Shown here one piece after another: positions 1 to 13,345 of a DNA stretch of 64,000 bases. Source of the stretch: Membranipora membranacea. Taxonomy: Eukaryota > Bryozoa > Gymnolaemata > Cheilostomatida > Membraniporidae. Under the pieces are notes generated by a model. It worked only from the letters and a program-made list of their open reading frames with translations, was not told where the DNA came from and made no database searches. The position numbers and the translations under genes are program-made. The DNA is taken from contig OU612073.1 of NCBI GenBank assembly GCA_914767715.1, positions 16,366,001 to 16,430,000 of the forward strand, read 5' to 3'. Numbering within the stretch: position 1 is the first letter of the stretch; each line of letters starts with the position of its first letter.

Positions 1-774
1 CCAACAGCAGAATTATTTCATTTCTAACTATCAGCCAATTTGCGCCACTGAGATGAAGCATCGGGCATGCTGTGAGACCTAGCCATGGGCTATGCAGCAG
101 CAACTAACGCATTAGTGTTATCAAAGCATGATTTGTTATGCATTATGAAACTTGAAAAATGAAAAGCAAAACCACAGCAAAACATCCGGAGAATTTCAAT
201 GCAGTTGTCTTTCCTGTAGAAACCACATAATGTTTCTGACATAAGGATGGTACTATAACTCACCACATTTATCAGTGGATTGCAGATGCTAAGAGATGTG
301 TGTGTAGGGTTATTTACAGGGACCATGATGGTGTAGTACCACTATCTGCATGAGTGTTGTTTAGGTAATAACAACCATTGTGTACCTGAAACGAAAATGG
401 ATAAACTAAATAATTATGGCAACATATTTAATAAAACATTAGGTCTAGGACAAACTTCTCATTTATTTTGGCTTTACTATTTTCTATAAATCATAGAATG
501 CAAGTCCCAAAACGACATACGTATTATGAATCAGCGAAGTGTAATATTCCATACCACTGGGCCTAATCATTTTATTTCATGAACTCTCCTTTTGACTGTA
601 ATTGAAACCAGACTGAAAGAACTGTGACTCACAATAGTGTCTAAAACCCAAGCCTAAATATTAAAAAAAAACAGTCACAATCTGAATACTGCATAGAAAG
701 CAGTGACTGTGATAAAACTCACCTCCTTTATCGTGATTAGCTTCATTATTCACCAGGTTCCTTGTATAAGCAGC

Positions 775-1145
775 AGGGTGTAAGTTGGAGACTGGTTGGC
801 ATAAGCTCATCCTGAAATGTATATGCCCATCTTGACATGCATAGGCGCATCTTTGAGAGGTGTAGGCCGCTCTTAAGATATGCAGGCCGTTCTTGGGACT
901 TGTAGGCCGTTCTTGAGACTTGTAGGCTGTTCTCGAGACTTGTTGGACATTCTTGACACGTGTTGGCCATTCTTGACAGGTGTAGGCCGCTCTTGTGACG
1001 TGTAGGCTGCTCTTCAAACGTGTAGGCCGCATTTGAGGCATTTAGGCCGCTCTTGAGACGTGTTGGCCATTCTTGAGATGTGTAGGCCGCTCTTGGGATG
1101 TGAAGGTGTGTCTCAAGACACACAGGCTTTTCTTCGAGACTCATC
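775..1145. repeat. 20-bp minisatellite, array 1
   Basis: About 18 imperfect tandem copies of a 20-base unit of the form AGGCCGCTCTTGAGACGTGT. Because 20 is not a multiple of three, the array stays open in two minus-strand frames at once (126 and 132 codons). These ORFs are by-products of the repeat and not genes. The same unit forms a second array at 7.8-8.45 kb. Confidence 0.85.
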
Positions 1146-1161
1146 AGCCAATCTCATCATA

Positions 1162-1324
1162 CTAATTGGAGTATATTCTCATTCTATCTTGGGGAGTGGA
1201 GGAATTTCTACTGTAGCGATTATTTGTCGGATCAGTGACATCACACACCAGATTACGGTTGATTTTCTCCCAATGATTGTTTAACTCATGCAACTTCGAC
1301 AACAGCAGTGCTGATGATCCAAAT
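1162..1324 (-). CDS. candidate terminal exon, possible death-fold remnant
   Basis: After the acceptor TTTTTCAG the minus strand is open for about 53 codons to a TAG. The peptide contains LLSKLHELNNHWEKI, followed by an NSSTPQDRM-like segment, which loosely recalls death-domain helices (Leu pattern, central Trp, later S-x-P). This resemblance is weak and is inference only. Copies near 3820-3955 and 8970-9110 have the same layout but are disrupted. The upstream exon it would splice to is not identified. Confidence 0.25.
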
Positions 1325-1671
1325 CTGAAAAACAAATAAATAGAGCAAACCATCAACTGCACTACCGATAAAGTTGTATTCCATTAAATTTGCATGCATA
1401 GAATCATATTTATAATTTTTTTTGCAACCTGACATGGAGGCTGCATAAAATAAAAAAGAGACAAATTGTAAATGAGCGGAGCAATATAATCAATGACATT
1501 AAAAAGGTTTGCAAAAGCCAAATCACATTGAAATATGCAAGCCAATAAAATGTGGCCAGATTGACATGAACAGTGCAAAGCAGTAATCGCATCAATAGTG
1601 TCCAAATACTCCATTTTCAGTAAGTAGCATGTGTCCTTCCAAAACAGTAAATCTATTCAGTAGATACTCAC

Positions 1672-1796
1672 CTTGTCAATCAATGGATGTCTCTCTCCAG
1701 CCCGTCCTGTCCAAGTCCAAGCTCCCTCCTTCGGCAGTTCCTTCCTAATCGAAGCTGAAAAATCAGCTCTCCGAGTAGGTCTGATTTCAGTTAAAC
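1672..1796 (-). CDS. candidate internal exon, unknown protein (41 codons)
   Basis: On the minus strand a TTTTAG acceptor opens an exon that starts in phase 1 and stays open for 41 codons up to a GTGAGT donor. The peptide includes the motif GAWTWTGRAGERHPLID. Diverged copies near 4550-4700 and 9530-9590 keep AWTGRA/AWTGWA and parts of the flanking sequence but carry stop codons. Conservation of the peptide motif across three copies suggests it was once coding. I do not recognise the domain. It is the best-preserved member of the 0-9.7 kb modules. Whether it is still transcribed cannot be told. Confidence 0.35.
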
Positions 1797-3207
1797 CTAA
1801 AACAGATCGGTAGAATGTTAATAAGTGTATATGTGGTTGTGAAATTGGCTACAAACAATTTTTACCATCTGGGTATTGATGGTAGCAAAATATACCTTGA
1901 GCAGAGGGACAATTTCAAACACACTACATATAATTTTTACTCAAAGGTGCTCATGAACTTTTTCAGTGCGAAAATATTGCATTACTACTTCAGGACAAGC
2001 TGCCAAACTTTGAATTGCATGGTTCTTTCAGTAGTCTTTAAGTCTATTAGCCATTTCAATTAAACTTTTTTATCATATCCCATCCTGCTACAGTATCCTT
2101 ATAACAGAGGCAGAACAACATGAAACATAAAATGTCAATACATGTTTGTTTGGCTTACCTTTGTATGCGCATTACTCAGGCCTTTTTGTGGATGAGGAGA
2201 GCAATGTCCGAGTATCAATACTGGCTTGTATCCTGCATTGTGCTGAGTGACTTTATTTATATATGAATATCCGGCTATCAATCACAACAGTTGTACAGTT
2301 ATTCAGACCTGCAAAAAAAGTACAAAGATCCTCATGACACACTCCTGAATAGGTTATACCTACCAGCATAAATGTATATGGGTGTAAAAAAAACTGTTGT
2401 GAATATGGAGTAAATCTCATCACCAGTGTTAAGCACTCAAAAAAACCTAAAGAATTTAGCAACTATAGGGTTTAATAGAGATTGCGGCAGGGTTTTATCC
2501 AAAACTCTTTGAGAGCAGGGAGAGCAGAGGAGATATTAGAGCAGTGTCACATTCACTAACCAGCCGGATTACAACCCTATAATGAAGCATCAAAACATCT
2601 GAAAGCCACAGGCTATCGAGCATCCACAAAAGCAATGGAATTCAAGACTTAATTTGTAATGCATTATGAAGGTCAAAATAGGAAAGCAGCACCAAAGTAA
2701 TAGAACCTAAATGTATCAGCACAATCAGTTTTCATGTAGAAATCTCACCATAGTATGTGAGGAAACCACTGTATTGTAACTCACCACATTTATCAGTGGA
2801 TTGCTTCTTTGCTCAACTGGTATCCTGTTCTTGTCTTGTCTTCAATGGGGATAATACGAAGATCTGAAAAATAAATATAGAAAAGTTCTCAAATGCACTT
2901 TTTGACACCATCAGTTATTCCAAACAAGCTCACAGATTCCGTATATCATTTTCATTATTTCCATCGACAATACATCACTTCTAATGTGTTTCATGATGTG
3001 AGTCAAACATAAATGGCAAAAGAGGACGGTTGCAACAAAGTAATTTCAAGAAAGTGAGCAGCATTGAATTCAGATTGCATTTTTATGAATTAGATCATAT
3101 AGCTGTGTTTTGAAAAAATATCTGTTGTTGCCCCCTCCTCAGAAAAAAATGGAAGGAAGATGATGATGGGATTTTATGTAACTCGTAAAGCAAGACGTCA
3201 AACTCAC

Positions 3208-3433
3208 CTTAATTGGTCTTTCTTTACACTCTGAGACATTGTTTGGGTTGTGCAGCATATGCTCGACTTTCGATTTGTCTACAAAAGCGTTCTTAGACAA
3301 TTCTTTGGTTCAGATCTTTTAAGGCCAGAAGTAAAGCTAGACATATCCATACTTTGATTGATGGTTGTATATAGCTCTCTCAGTTCCAGATCTATGCGGC
3401 ATATATGTATTAGAGCTGTGACACCAATCAGAC
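3208..3433 (-). pseudogene. exon-like module with premature stop
   Basis: The acceptor TTTTTTCAG and the donor GTGAGT bound 226 bases on the minus strand. The frame entered in phase 1 is open for about 50 codons (motifs GVTALIHICRIDLELRELY and FTSGLKRSEPKNCL), then stops at 3279-3281. A second copy near 8430-8577 keeps GLIGVTAL at the same acceptor and then stops early. No domain is recognised. It shows that the duplicated modules share exon borders. Confidence 0.3.
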
Positions 3434-4289
3434 CTGAAAAAAATGAGTCTGAAAGTCCTCAAAAAGGTGCAACTGCTGATCAAAAGTTATTAGGCCCCTA
3501 CATGTTTATATAATAATTTTATTGACATCAACAATGGACCATTTCTAATGTTCTTTTTTATGTGAACAAAAATAATGTTAGCATAAAGATATGTTTAGAA
3601 AAAGAGCAGCGATAATCCTCTGTGATGTAGTAGTCAGATCATTGCATGTGGTTGCAATTTCATGAATAAGATCATGATGGTAATATGAACACATGTGTCG
3701 AATTGACTCCTATTCAGGAAAAAAAAGGATGGAAGATAATGATGGGAGACTATGTAACTTGTAAAGCAATTTATGTCAAACTCACCAAAATAATTCGAAG
3801 ACATTCACATTGTATCTTGAAGAGTGGGGGCATCTTCACTATCACGATGATCGGCTGAACATATGACATTGTACATGAGATTATAGCTGATTTTCTCCCA
3901 ATGAATGTTTAAGCCAAGCAACCTTAACAACAGCAGTGCTTATGATCCAAATCTGAATAATAAATAATCAGAACAATTATCAACAGCTGCACTGCCGGTA
4001 CAACTGTAATTATATCACCATCCAAGGAGTTGTAGACCACAGGTCTACAACTCCTTGCACCATCTATGGAGCAAAATTCATAATTTCTAATTTTTCAACT
4101 TGGTATGCAAAAATCCGATCGGAAAAGCAAAAAATGAAAGTGAAACAAATCTAGGAAAGAGCCCTGATATAGCAGACAAAATAATCAGTCACAATGTAGG
4201 AGTTGTGTACCAGTTGTGTAAGGAATTACATTGAAGCAGATGTCTCTTCATCAAATATGGGAATATGATGTGAAACTGATGCCTAATGC

Positions 4290-4450
4290 TGATTGAGATG
4301 GTCTCCCTCTTTTTGAATTTTATTAAATAATTTTTATGCTGTACTATTATATTTATTGTAAATCAGATCAGTAATATACATTTTTCAATCAATCAATCAA
4401 TCAAAATCATCAATCAATCAATCAAAATCATCGATCAATCAATCAATCAA
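4290..4450 (+). repeat. (ATCA)n tail, possible 3' end of a truncated LINE
   Basis: AT-rich sequence runs into perfect ATCA/AATC repeats (4384-4450). Tetranucleotide tails like this end many CR1/L2-type LINEs, and a reverse-oriented GATT tail is seen at 11582-11600. No RT sequence precedes it here, so a LINE 3' end is inference. The short ORF at 4451-4633 just after it is not supported. Confidence 0.4.
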
Positions 4451-7400
4451 ATGAGCAAGCCACTTAATGTGGTGACATACAATGCAGTGATCAACACCGG
4501 TGTCCAAATAGAATGTGTCCTATCAGAACAGGAATATCGTTCAGAAGATTCTCACCAGGTCAATCAATGCACATCTCTCTTAGGCTCGTCCTGTCCAAGC
4601 AGCATCTGGATCAGTTCATGTCTTTTCTTATAAATTGAAAACCACCAGTCCTCTCCTTCTCCTTTCTATTCTCAGCAGAAAGATCAGCTCTTAAAGCAGG
4701 TCTGTTTACCGCTCAACCTTAATCAGTGTGGTAGAATTAACATGTGTAGTTGTGGTTGTGAAATTTGCTACAACCAATTTATACCATCTGGGTATTGCTG
4801 GCATGGAAGGATGAAGGATTGTCAGAAACTCCACTCAAGTTTTCAAATGAACCTTATCAGATCAGAACTTCCTATTTACTCCCTAGGGGAAGTAAAAGAT
4901 GTCCATGAATAAGTTTAACTACCAGCATTAAAGTATTCGATTGCAAAACAAATGTGTTGTCTGTGTGAAAAAATTTGGAATGAAACTCATAACCTGTGTT
5001 ATTCTGTTGGAATTACATAATATGTTGTGAGCACTAAGCACTCGAAAAACTTCTAAAAAACATAGCCTCACAACAATTTAAATATAAATAGGCAGCAGGT
5101 AGTTTGTCCAAAACTACCTGATAGCAGAGGTGACATGAAAATTATGTCACTCTTAATAACCAGCCAACTTGTGCCAACCATCATGAAACATCAAAACAGC
5201 TGAAAGACCTAGCCATGGGCCATCAAGCATCCAAAAAAGCAATGAAATTCAAGGCTTGATTTGCAGTGCTTTACAAAGTCAACCAAGCAAATATCAGCGC
5301 AGTCTGCTTTCCTGTAGAAAGTCTTCAGAAATAACCACTGTAATGTAACTCACTATTATTTCTCAGTGAATCACTTCTTCACTCAACTGGTATCCTGTCC
5401 ATGCGGTGCTTAGTTAGATGAGGAGACGTATGTGCAGTTCTGCGCAGTGATCAATTCTGCCCAAGTTGCAGTGTGTCTGAAACAAAAAAAACAACAAACT
5501 AGATGTTTTGACTTTCTTGTACAGTACAAACACACTTAACCTCAGCATTTTTTTCTGGCTTTAGCACCAATGTTTTTAAAAAATTGAAGCTAACATTTTC
5601 TGCACAATTTTAAAGAAATCGAATCCGAAGGAAACATACATACATTATAAAAACAAACACAGTCATATTGCAGGTCATACAGCAAGAAGGATGATGGTGA
5701 CTATGTATACGTATATAAATACATAAATATATTCAATACAAAGACTGAATAATAAACCTAGACATGACACCATATGGAACATAAGCATTGAGGCACTGAG
5801 GCATAACGAGGTAACGACGTTGGAAGATGTTGTGGATTTTGAATTTGAAAATTACAATATATTAACCAGCTTGCTGTAAACAGTTTGATACACAATTTAG
5901 GCAAAACGATTTCTTGAAGAAGAAATAACATCAAGTTTATAACAAGATGCTGCTCATGCTGCTGCTGCTGATTGTAAAGCAGCTTTCAAATTAAAAATCC
6001 GAAGTTATGAATCATCGATAGCACCATTGTTTTTACACCTTGCAATGCCATTACGTCGCCCACAATTTACTGCCTCACTTCAGCTGTATATAGTGTTCTG
6101 TCCAGATCTATCATTAAGTCTACGAATTGATATCAACAAATTCATAGGCCCAATTTATATGTATTTTTAAGCCGAACTGAACACCAGTGTCTTTTTTCCA
6201 AGCCAAAACCAAGCTTTAACATTCAACTAAATCAGCCAAACTCATTAAGACTGCAGTGCAAACAGTCACTTTAACAATACTCACCTCATGTACTGTGATA
6301 ATCGTCTTTATTCAACAGGAACCTTGTCTGAGCAGGGTCTACATAGGGACAGTAGTTGGCTCATTGGTTACACTCTGCATAAGATTCCAAGCAATCACAG
6401 CTCTATATCATATAGGAGAAGGGCTGTTCAGACCTGCAAAGGTAATAATAAGATGTCCATGACATACTCCTAAATAGGTGACAGGCATAGCTACCAGCAT
6501 TAAAAGTTTTTGGACTAAAGTGAACTACCAACTTGTTATCTGAGGCTGTGAGTATCGAGTAATTCTCATCTGCTGCAGTTACCGCAAAATTTTTAGTCCT
6601 ATCTTATAATGTGAGTAATGGCACCTTGAACCATGTGTCATCGATTTTATTGAAAACGCAGGGAGGGGGGTCATATTTACTAACCAGCCGACTTGTCCCA
6701 CTTTCATGAAGCATCTAAACGGCTGGAATACCAAGCCATGAGCTATAAATATTAAGCATCCACAAAAGCAGTAGAATTCAAGGCTGGATTTGTAATAGAT
6801 AATGAAGCGTAAAGCATGAAAAGCAACATTAAAGTTAAAGGGCAACCAAGGTTTCAAACAACTTCTCATTGATCAATAGCAGATTGCACCTTCTGCATAG
6901 GGAAAAAGACAAAATCTAATTAGGATGATTATTCAGCCAGAATTCTTGTAAAACGTTCCATCCGTCAGGTACTCAAACTCAGCTAAAATAGAATACCATA
7001 GAGCAGTTTCCTGTTCCTGTTTTTATTTAGACTGTGCTCTATCATCATTACAACAATGTCTTGTAACCTCCCCTAAACTGAAGTGTTACCCAGCTTAGAG
7101 TCAGCAACTACTTTGAGTTTAGCATCGCGTAACGCACAAAGCTGATGCTGCCTGGCACATTATTTACTACCCATTAATGATTGCTGCGAAACCTTGGTTG
7201 CCCTTTAAGCAACCAAAATGTATCACCACTGTCAGCTTTCCTTAAGAAAGCATACAATATAACTCACCACATTCACCAGGCATCCTATCCACACAGATCA
7301 GGAGACGTATGCACAGGTCTCTTCGGTCATAATGATGATGTGGTACTAGCTGAGTGTTGCTTAGGAATTGCAAGCATTGTGTACCTGAAATGAAAATGTA

Positions 7401-7804
7401 CAAACTAAATATTGTATAAATACATGTGGGCAAACTCCCTGTTGATTCTAGCTTTGCCGTTCCAAAAGCCAGAATTGTCAACACCTAGTCTTAAAGAATG
7501 CAAATCCCAAGGAAACATCCGCATAATAGAAATTCACACGGCCAGATAACAGTGTGAAACAGAAGCGCTGCAATTTTATCTTACAAGTATAGTTAACAAC
7601 GAATTCACAGGCTCCGTTTGTACGCATTTGAAGCTCGACACCAGGCGTATGAGATACAACAAAATTAGAATTAAGGAAATTCAAGATTTGCCTCTTTTTT
7701 GGACAAGTATGATACTTTAGAAAGAACTAAGTAACTAAAACCTAATCCTGAAAATTCAACAAAAAATGCCGAATGTGATAACAGCAATAACAGTAGGTGT
7801 ATTA

Positions 7805-8450
7805 ATAATCACCAAACAGGGTCGGGACGTGGAGCCTCATTTGCAAAGGCTCGAACGAGATGCGTAGGCGTGTCTGGAGCTGCAGAGGAACATCCTTGAG
7901 ATTCATAGGCCCGTCTTCAGATGAACAGGGTCCTCTCCAGATGTATAAGCCTGTCTTCAGGTGCAAAGGGTTATCTTGAGTTGTATAGGCTTGTTTTTAG
8001 ATACATAGAACTGTCATGCAATGCATGGGTGTCTTTTAAATGCCCATCTTGAAATGTGTATGCCAGCCTTGAGATGCGTAAGCCAGTCCTGAGATACATA
8101 GTCCAGTTCTGAGATGCGTATAGGTCATTCTTGAGACTCTTAGGCCCATCTTGAGATGCAAAGGTGTATCCTAAGATGTGTGGGCTCTGTGCCAATCTTG
8201 AGATGTACATGCTGTTCTTGAGATGCTTGAGCCAGGCTTGAGATGTGGTGTCTTAAGGAGTGTAGGCCAATCTGGAGATGCAAAGGCGTATCTTGAAATG
8301 CGTAGGCTAATCTTCTTATGTCAGAAGCTTTTTAAAATGTATTAGCTGTTCTTTTTTTAGGTTAGGACTGTCTTAGATGTCGAGGCATGCTTTGATATGT
8401 GCAGGCTGCTGTTGAGACGAATAGGCCCATCTTCAAATGTCTACAGAGGT
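7805..8450. repeat. 20-bp minisatellite, array 2
   Basis: Imperfect tandem copies of a 20-21 base unit of the type CTTGAGATGCGTAGGC(C/T), clearly the same family as array 1 at 775-1145 but more diverged and longer. It lies next to an exon-like module (8430-8577). The minus-strand ORF at 7971-8210 is an artefact of the repeat. Confidence 0.8.
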
Positions 8451-9739
8451 GTTCGTTGACCATACTTTGGTTCTGATTGTATTAGGCCAGAAAACTTTAC
8501 AGAGCCAGACGTCTCACAGCTCTCACTGTTGGTTGCATTTGGCTTTCACATTAAAGCTGTGACACCAATCAGACCTGAAAAATAAATATGGAAAAGTTCA
8601 CAAAAGGCTGCAACACAACATTTTTCTACACAATCAAACACCACCTATACAAGCTCACAGATTCCATGAAAAGTTCATATTATCCATAATACTTGTCATC
8701 AACAATTCATCACTTTTTAATGTTTTCATGTGACATAAAAAGGAATAATATCCAAGGAACTAAACAAAACAATTTAAAAAAGTAAAGTTGAGCAGAGACG
8801 GTGCTTTGCAGTTAGCAGGTTTATCATAGCATGCGGTTGCAGTTTCATGGATTAGATCAAAGTGGTATTTTGCGCAAATGTGTCATATTGACTTTTACGA
8901 CCTACACAGCATAAAATGGATGGAATATAATGATGGCATGTCAAACCCACCAGGTCAATCTAAGGATATTCTTATTTTCTCACTGTATTGAGCAGTGGAG
9001 AAATCTCCATATTCATCATACATGATGAGAATATTAAACAACCAAACATACCAAACAACCCAAAAGACAACAGTGTTTATGAGCCATATCTTAATAACAA
9101 ATACATAACGTAGGCCAGAACGGTGTTATCGCAACGCAATTGTATTTATATCAGCATGCTTTCGAATTTCTCATGGACACAGAGGCTGCAGTTAGTGAAT
9201 GGCTTATAGCAGAGCAAAAAACAACAATTTCGGCTCTGCTGCGGTGTGATTGTGTTTGTATGGGACGTGGTGTTACTTTGCAGGCTGCGGAAATTATGTT
9301 GCTAGTCAGGTATAAGCAAAATAAAAGTGAGGCAAATCATGGAAGAGCAAGCACCTGCTGAATTACTATTAGCAGGACAAAATAATGATCAATTGTGCTC
9401 ATCACCTTTTTTTTACAACATCACAAGGAAACAAGCAAGCAGACAGAGGTACATGAACAACGCAATGATGTGATTGACACCCAGCCCAAATACTTTATGT
9501 CAGTGAATAACACTTCAGTAGATGCTTACCATGTCACTGGATGACTCTCTCCGGCCCATCCTGTCCATGCAGCATCTGGATCAGAAGAGCGGCACTCTCA
9601 GCTCATGCCTTCGCTTATGTACTACTGAGTTAACCAGTTGTGAAAGCTCACTGTATTTTATTTTGGGCAGTCTTTATTTAGATGATTAAAATAAATATCT
9701 CTTTGCTTTCAATTTGCAATACCATTGCTAAAGCATGAA

Positions 9740-11728
9740 AGCCTGAAGATTTCAAAAGATTATTACGCTTCTCTTTGTTATGTAGCGACCCAAGCCGACG
9801 AGTTACTACCCTGTGTGACAGAGGAATTACAAGCTACAAGAACAGATTAGGATATAGAAAAGCCTTTGGGATTTTTTATCATCATCATCGTTCTTTTTAT
9901 AGCATTGAGATTCCATTTCTTGCCGAATCACAAATTGAAACCAAATGTAACACCTTGTTGGTACATTGTCCAATCCTGCTACAACAAAGCATGAGCGTTG
10001 AATTTTAAAATACATTTTCCAGAAAAAAATTTCACGAAATATACATAAAAGATGCATTTACACCAATTAAGAATATTATCATTTATTAACATCATATTTT
10101 ACAATCCAAAATTGGACTGATGAAAAGCTAGCAGCTATTAGACATCAAATCTTTTAAATTTTGACAGTATATTATTTACACTGCTCACTAATTAGGCTGA
10201 ATACTCTGCCATGACTGGCTAGATAGTGTTTGATCCAACTAGCCAGCAAGCTTAGAGGGAAGAGTTTTTTATGTTGGAGCCAGGCAGCCAGGCAGCCAGG
10301 CAGCCAGGCAGCCAGGCAGCCAGGCAGCCTGGCAGCCATGCTTGGGGATTCCGGTCTGGGCATTCCCTCCACTCATGAAAAACATTGAATCATGGCACAA
10401 ATGGCATCCTGTAAATTGGGACAGGGCTGCTTGCATGGAGAAGGGGTGAGATAAAGGGAGAAAAGATGGAGAAAAAGGGAAGGGAGAGGGGGGGGGGGGC
10501 GGAAAAGAGGGGAAAGAAAAAACAATGATGGGCAGACTTGAGCCATCTTATATACATTTTGTGTATTTACCAAAGACTAGTACCCGTTGCACCATTGGGC
10601 AGGTATTATTGTTGTTATCAAAACAGGAATTATGTCGAACGCAAAAGTAAACTTTATTCCACAGGTTTATCTGGTAAATAATTGTTGCGAAATGATGTGA
10701 AAACACCGAATTAAAGTGAGTTAAAATTAGGCACCTACAAGGATTTTATAATATTAGAATCATGAAAATAAAATAATGTACATGCTTCCGCACTATGTAA
10801 AGTGTCTGGGAATACCAATTTAAAATAAGATAAAGTTATCATCATAGAATTCCTCAAGTGTATAGTTGAAGTGTATGAAATAGAATAATTGTGATAAGTG
10901 ATAGTGGAAACGGAGAAAAAAATTCCTGAGATAGAAACCTACAAGTTGTCTATGAGATTAATGAGTTATATAGTATCCTTAGTTCCAAAAAAGTTGAAAT
11001 ACAAATAAGAATATTGAAATATTGGCAACTTACAACACCTCCTTGGCTTACAACAATGTTTAAAACCACAAGGAGTCTTTCTTGTCACTGTGTTTTTTGC
11101 ACCCGGGATTCTCACCATCTAGTTCTTTTGTCCAGTAGATTCTGAAGTTCTACACGTTCTGCCCCAGCGTCTGGTGAATTGTGGCTGAACTGGCTGTTGT
11201 ATCAGTAGCAGTAGAGTCCAGATCAAGCTGAGACAAGGGAAAATGAATATATGTAATGTACTGCGTGAATGGTATGAAAGTCCAGTTTAATATCTACTCC
11301 ATGTATGTTCAAAGTCATGAAATGTGACAGCTGAATGCATCAATACCGGCAATGCTGATATAAGCTTCATAATAAACATAATAATACCACCTACAGCAGT
11401 AAGTCAAATGTCCTATTAAGTTGTACCAGCTCTACCGATGGGAGACCCAGTGATCCGCTTCAGTTCATACAACCAGCAGCATGTTTTAAGTAGAGGTGTA
11501 AAATTTAGCTAAAGTGTAGTTTAACTTGTCTGAGGGTCAATTAATGTCAGCTAGTGCCTAGACCAAGTTTGGTCCATTTTCGATTGATTGATTGATTTAT
11601 TAGCTATCACAAACATCAAATGTTGCGAAAAATGGATGCATATATACTTGGTCATAATAAGAGCTTGCTACCAGTGTATGGAACTATGGACTTTTTAAAA
11701 ATAATCTCATTTAGTGTGATGCACATTT
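9740..11728. other. no gene seen; simple repeats and a purine tract
   Basis: No ORF here has coding character. The stretch holds an 8-base microsatellite CAGGCAGC (10273-10334), which explains the LPGCLAAW-rich minus ORF, and a purine-rich tract with a long G run (10436-10520). Confidence 0.6.
10273..10334. repeat. (CAGGCAGC)n microsatellite
   Basis: About seven near-perfect 8-base units. It creates an artefactual minus-strand ORF. Confidence 0.9.
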
Positions 11729-12735
11729 CTCAGTTATTTAAAGTCAAAAATGCTCAGTTGTAGTTATCTCCTCCTTCCTTTTCCAAAAGCTATCTCCTTC
11801 CTACAGTTTTTGATTCAGAATAACCACATTTGGTCACCTGGATCGTCAGTCAATCAGCTAACTATTCATTTATATTTTTCTGCAAAAAACTCCAAATCTG
11901 ACAAAAAATCTCCAAGTTCGTGTTTTTCTGTTTGGGCAGAACTAAACTTCGACATGGTAACTCACAGAGATCTGGTTTTTTGTGGAGCATCAGTTCATCA
12001 CATTATCTAAATGAGTTTTTGAGGGCATGTTTGAAATATTTTTTTAACATATTTTAAATTGCGATTTACTTTTTCATTACGGTGTTTATTTCATCCATCA
12101 GTGCAGTGGCAATGTTGCGCAAGGCAGTGCAAAGAGCCTATATATTTGTAGTTTCTATGCCATTGTGTACAGTTTCAAACAAATTCTAATTGCCTTTTAT
12201 CAAAGGAGTGGAGCAATTTACAAATGACAATGGAGATGCTATACTGAACTTAAACAAAAGAATATTTCTGTTGGTTGATATATGTTTTCAGTATAGATCT
12301 TGGTGATCCATCAGTCACCCATCAAATTCTATCAGAATGACTATAGACCTCAAAATAATTAATATTATTAATATTCCGAAACATGGTTTGGATTTGGCTT
12401 TTTCAGTGGATACTGTTCAATGATAGCATTTTCAAACTACTCCCAAATGTTTGAGCTTAAATTTTACTTGAACTCATCCCAATATTTTTATTATTGAAAA
12501 ACACTAATGTAACTATGCTGGATGCGTATAGGATTATGATAACTGTGTGTCTGGAGGGCTCACCCTTAATAACACACATGATATTCTATGTGAAATATTC
12601 CGCTGCATTTTCAGTGAGCTGGTTTCTGTATGTTCGACCTTGGTGTATTTATCACCATTAAGGAATTGCAGTCCTGAAATAACCATTGACAGCATTCATG
12701 TTACGGTTGAATTTGTACATTTTTTTTAAAATCGT

Positions 12736-13142
12736 GCCCTGGGACTGCATCTATACTGCAACAAGTTATAATGTTGTTACTTTTGAGGATTCGGTTAGCC
12801 AAACAGGTGGGCTGCCTCAATAAACAACAAATCTGAGATGGCCTCCAAACAAAATTGGAAGCAATTCTTCACGCAGTGCATTGAAACGATCCAAGTACAA
12901 TTGAGACCTCTGCTGGATGAAGATATCAGTTAGAGCAATTACAGACATTGTTTTCTCAGAGTAAATTTTCTAATCCCTCAAGAAAATCTTATTTGTAAAC
13001 AACCAGTGTATTGCAGTCTCTGTGTTTCATTACAGGGAAAGAATTTGTTACTGTTGTGCCTTGTTTATATTTTCCAAGGGATTTAAAGGCAATGTAATCT
13101 TAGAATATCAAAACCTGAGGATTACCTTTGTGTCTCAAGACT
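12736..13142 (+). repeat. direct repeat copy 1 inside palindrome arm
   Basis: Begins GCCCTGGGACTGCATC and matches 13721-14127 almost base for base over 407 bases. Both copies are followed by a headless SINE piece, so the duplicated unit was probably larger. Confidence 0.85.
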
Positions 13143-13213
13143 TGTTGCTTCTTATGATATTTATGTATTATAGCATTATTACATCAGATTAAAATTGAAG
13201 GTTGAATTAAATC

Positions 13214-13345
13214 AGATGTCTTGTCCCAAGCAACATCCTGGAGCATAGGCGGCAAAATTTGTTGCCTTAGTGGCCAGACCGCAATATCTGCGCCAGGTTG
13301 CTTTCTGTTTGCAGGCAGGTCGGAGCACACCTGGGTTCCAACCAA
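13214..13345. repeat. headless SINE fragment
   Basis: Shares with 18893-19040 the body landmarks CATAGGCGGC, GCAATATCTG, GCAGGCAGGTCGGAGCACACC and CCAACCAAA, in the same orientation, but lacks the tRNA-like head. A mirrored copy is at about 16970-17116 in the right palindrome arm. Confidence 0.6.

Larger units (their letters stand above)
1..9740 (-). other. array of diverged exon-like modules, unknown gene family
   Basis: The stretch repeats itself at distance. Similar segments recur near 250-390, 2775-2870, 5345-5480 and 7260-7395, near 1140-1325, 3820-3955 and 8970-9110, near 1670-1880 and 4550-4800 (9530 in part), and near 3380-3440 and 8510-8575. Read on the minus strand, many copies begin after a pyrimidine tract plus CAG and end at GTGAGT-like donors, so they behave like exons. 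Some copies are open (1672-1796, 1162-1324, 3279-3433), while most paralogues carry stops. I infer a multi-exon locus duplicated in tandem and decayed. Function is not recognised. It could also be a noncoding segmental repeat whose splice-like borders are chance. Confidence 0.4.

Noticed and set aside
661-1144. Two long overlapping minus ORFs (126 and 132 codons)
   Set aside because: Both are produced by a 20-bp tandem repeat open in more than one frame; no independent coding signal.
10172-10372. Leu/Ala/Pro-rich minus ORF as a membrane peptide
   Set aside because: Translation of the (CAGGCAGC)n repeat.
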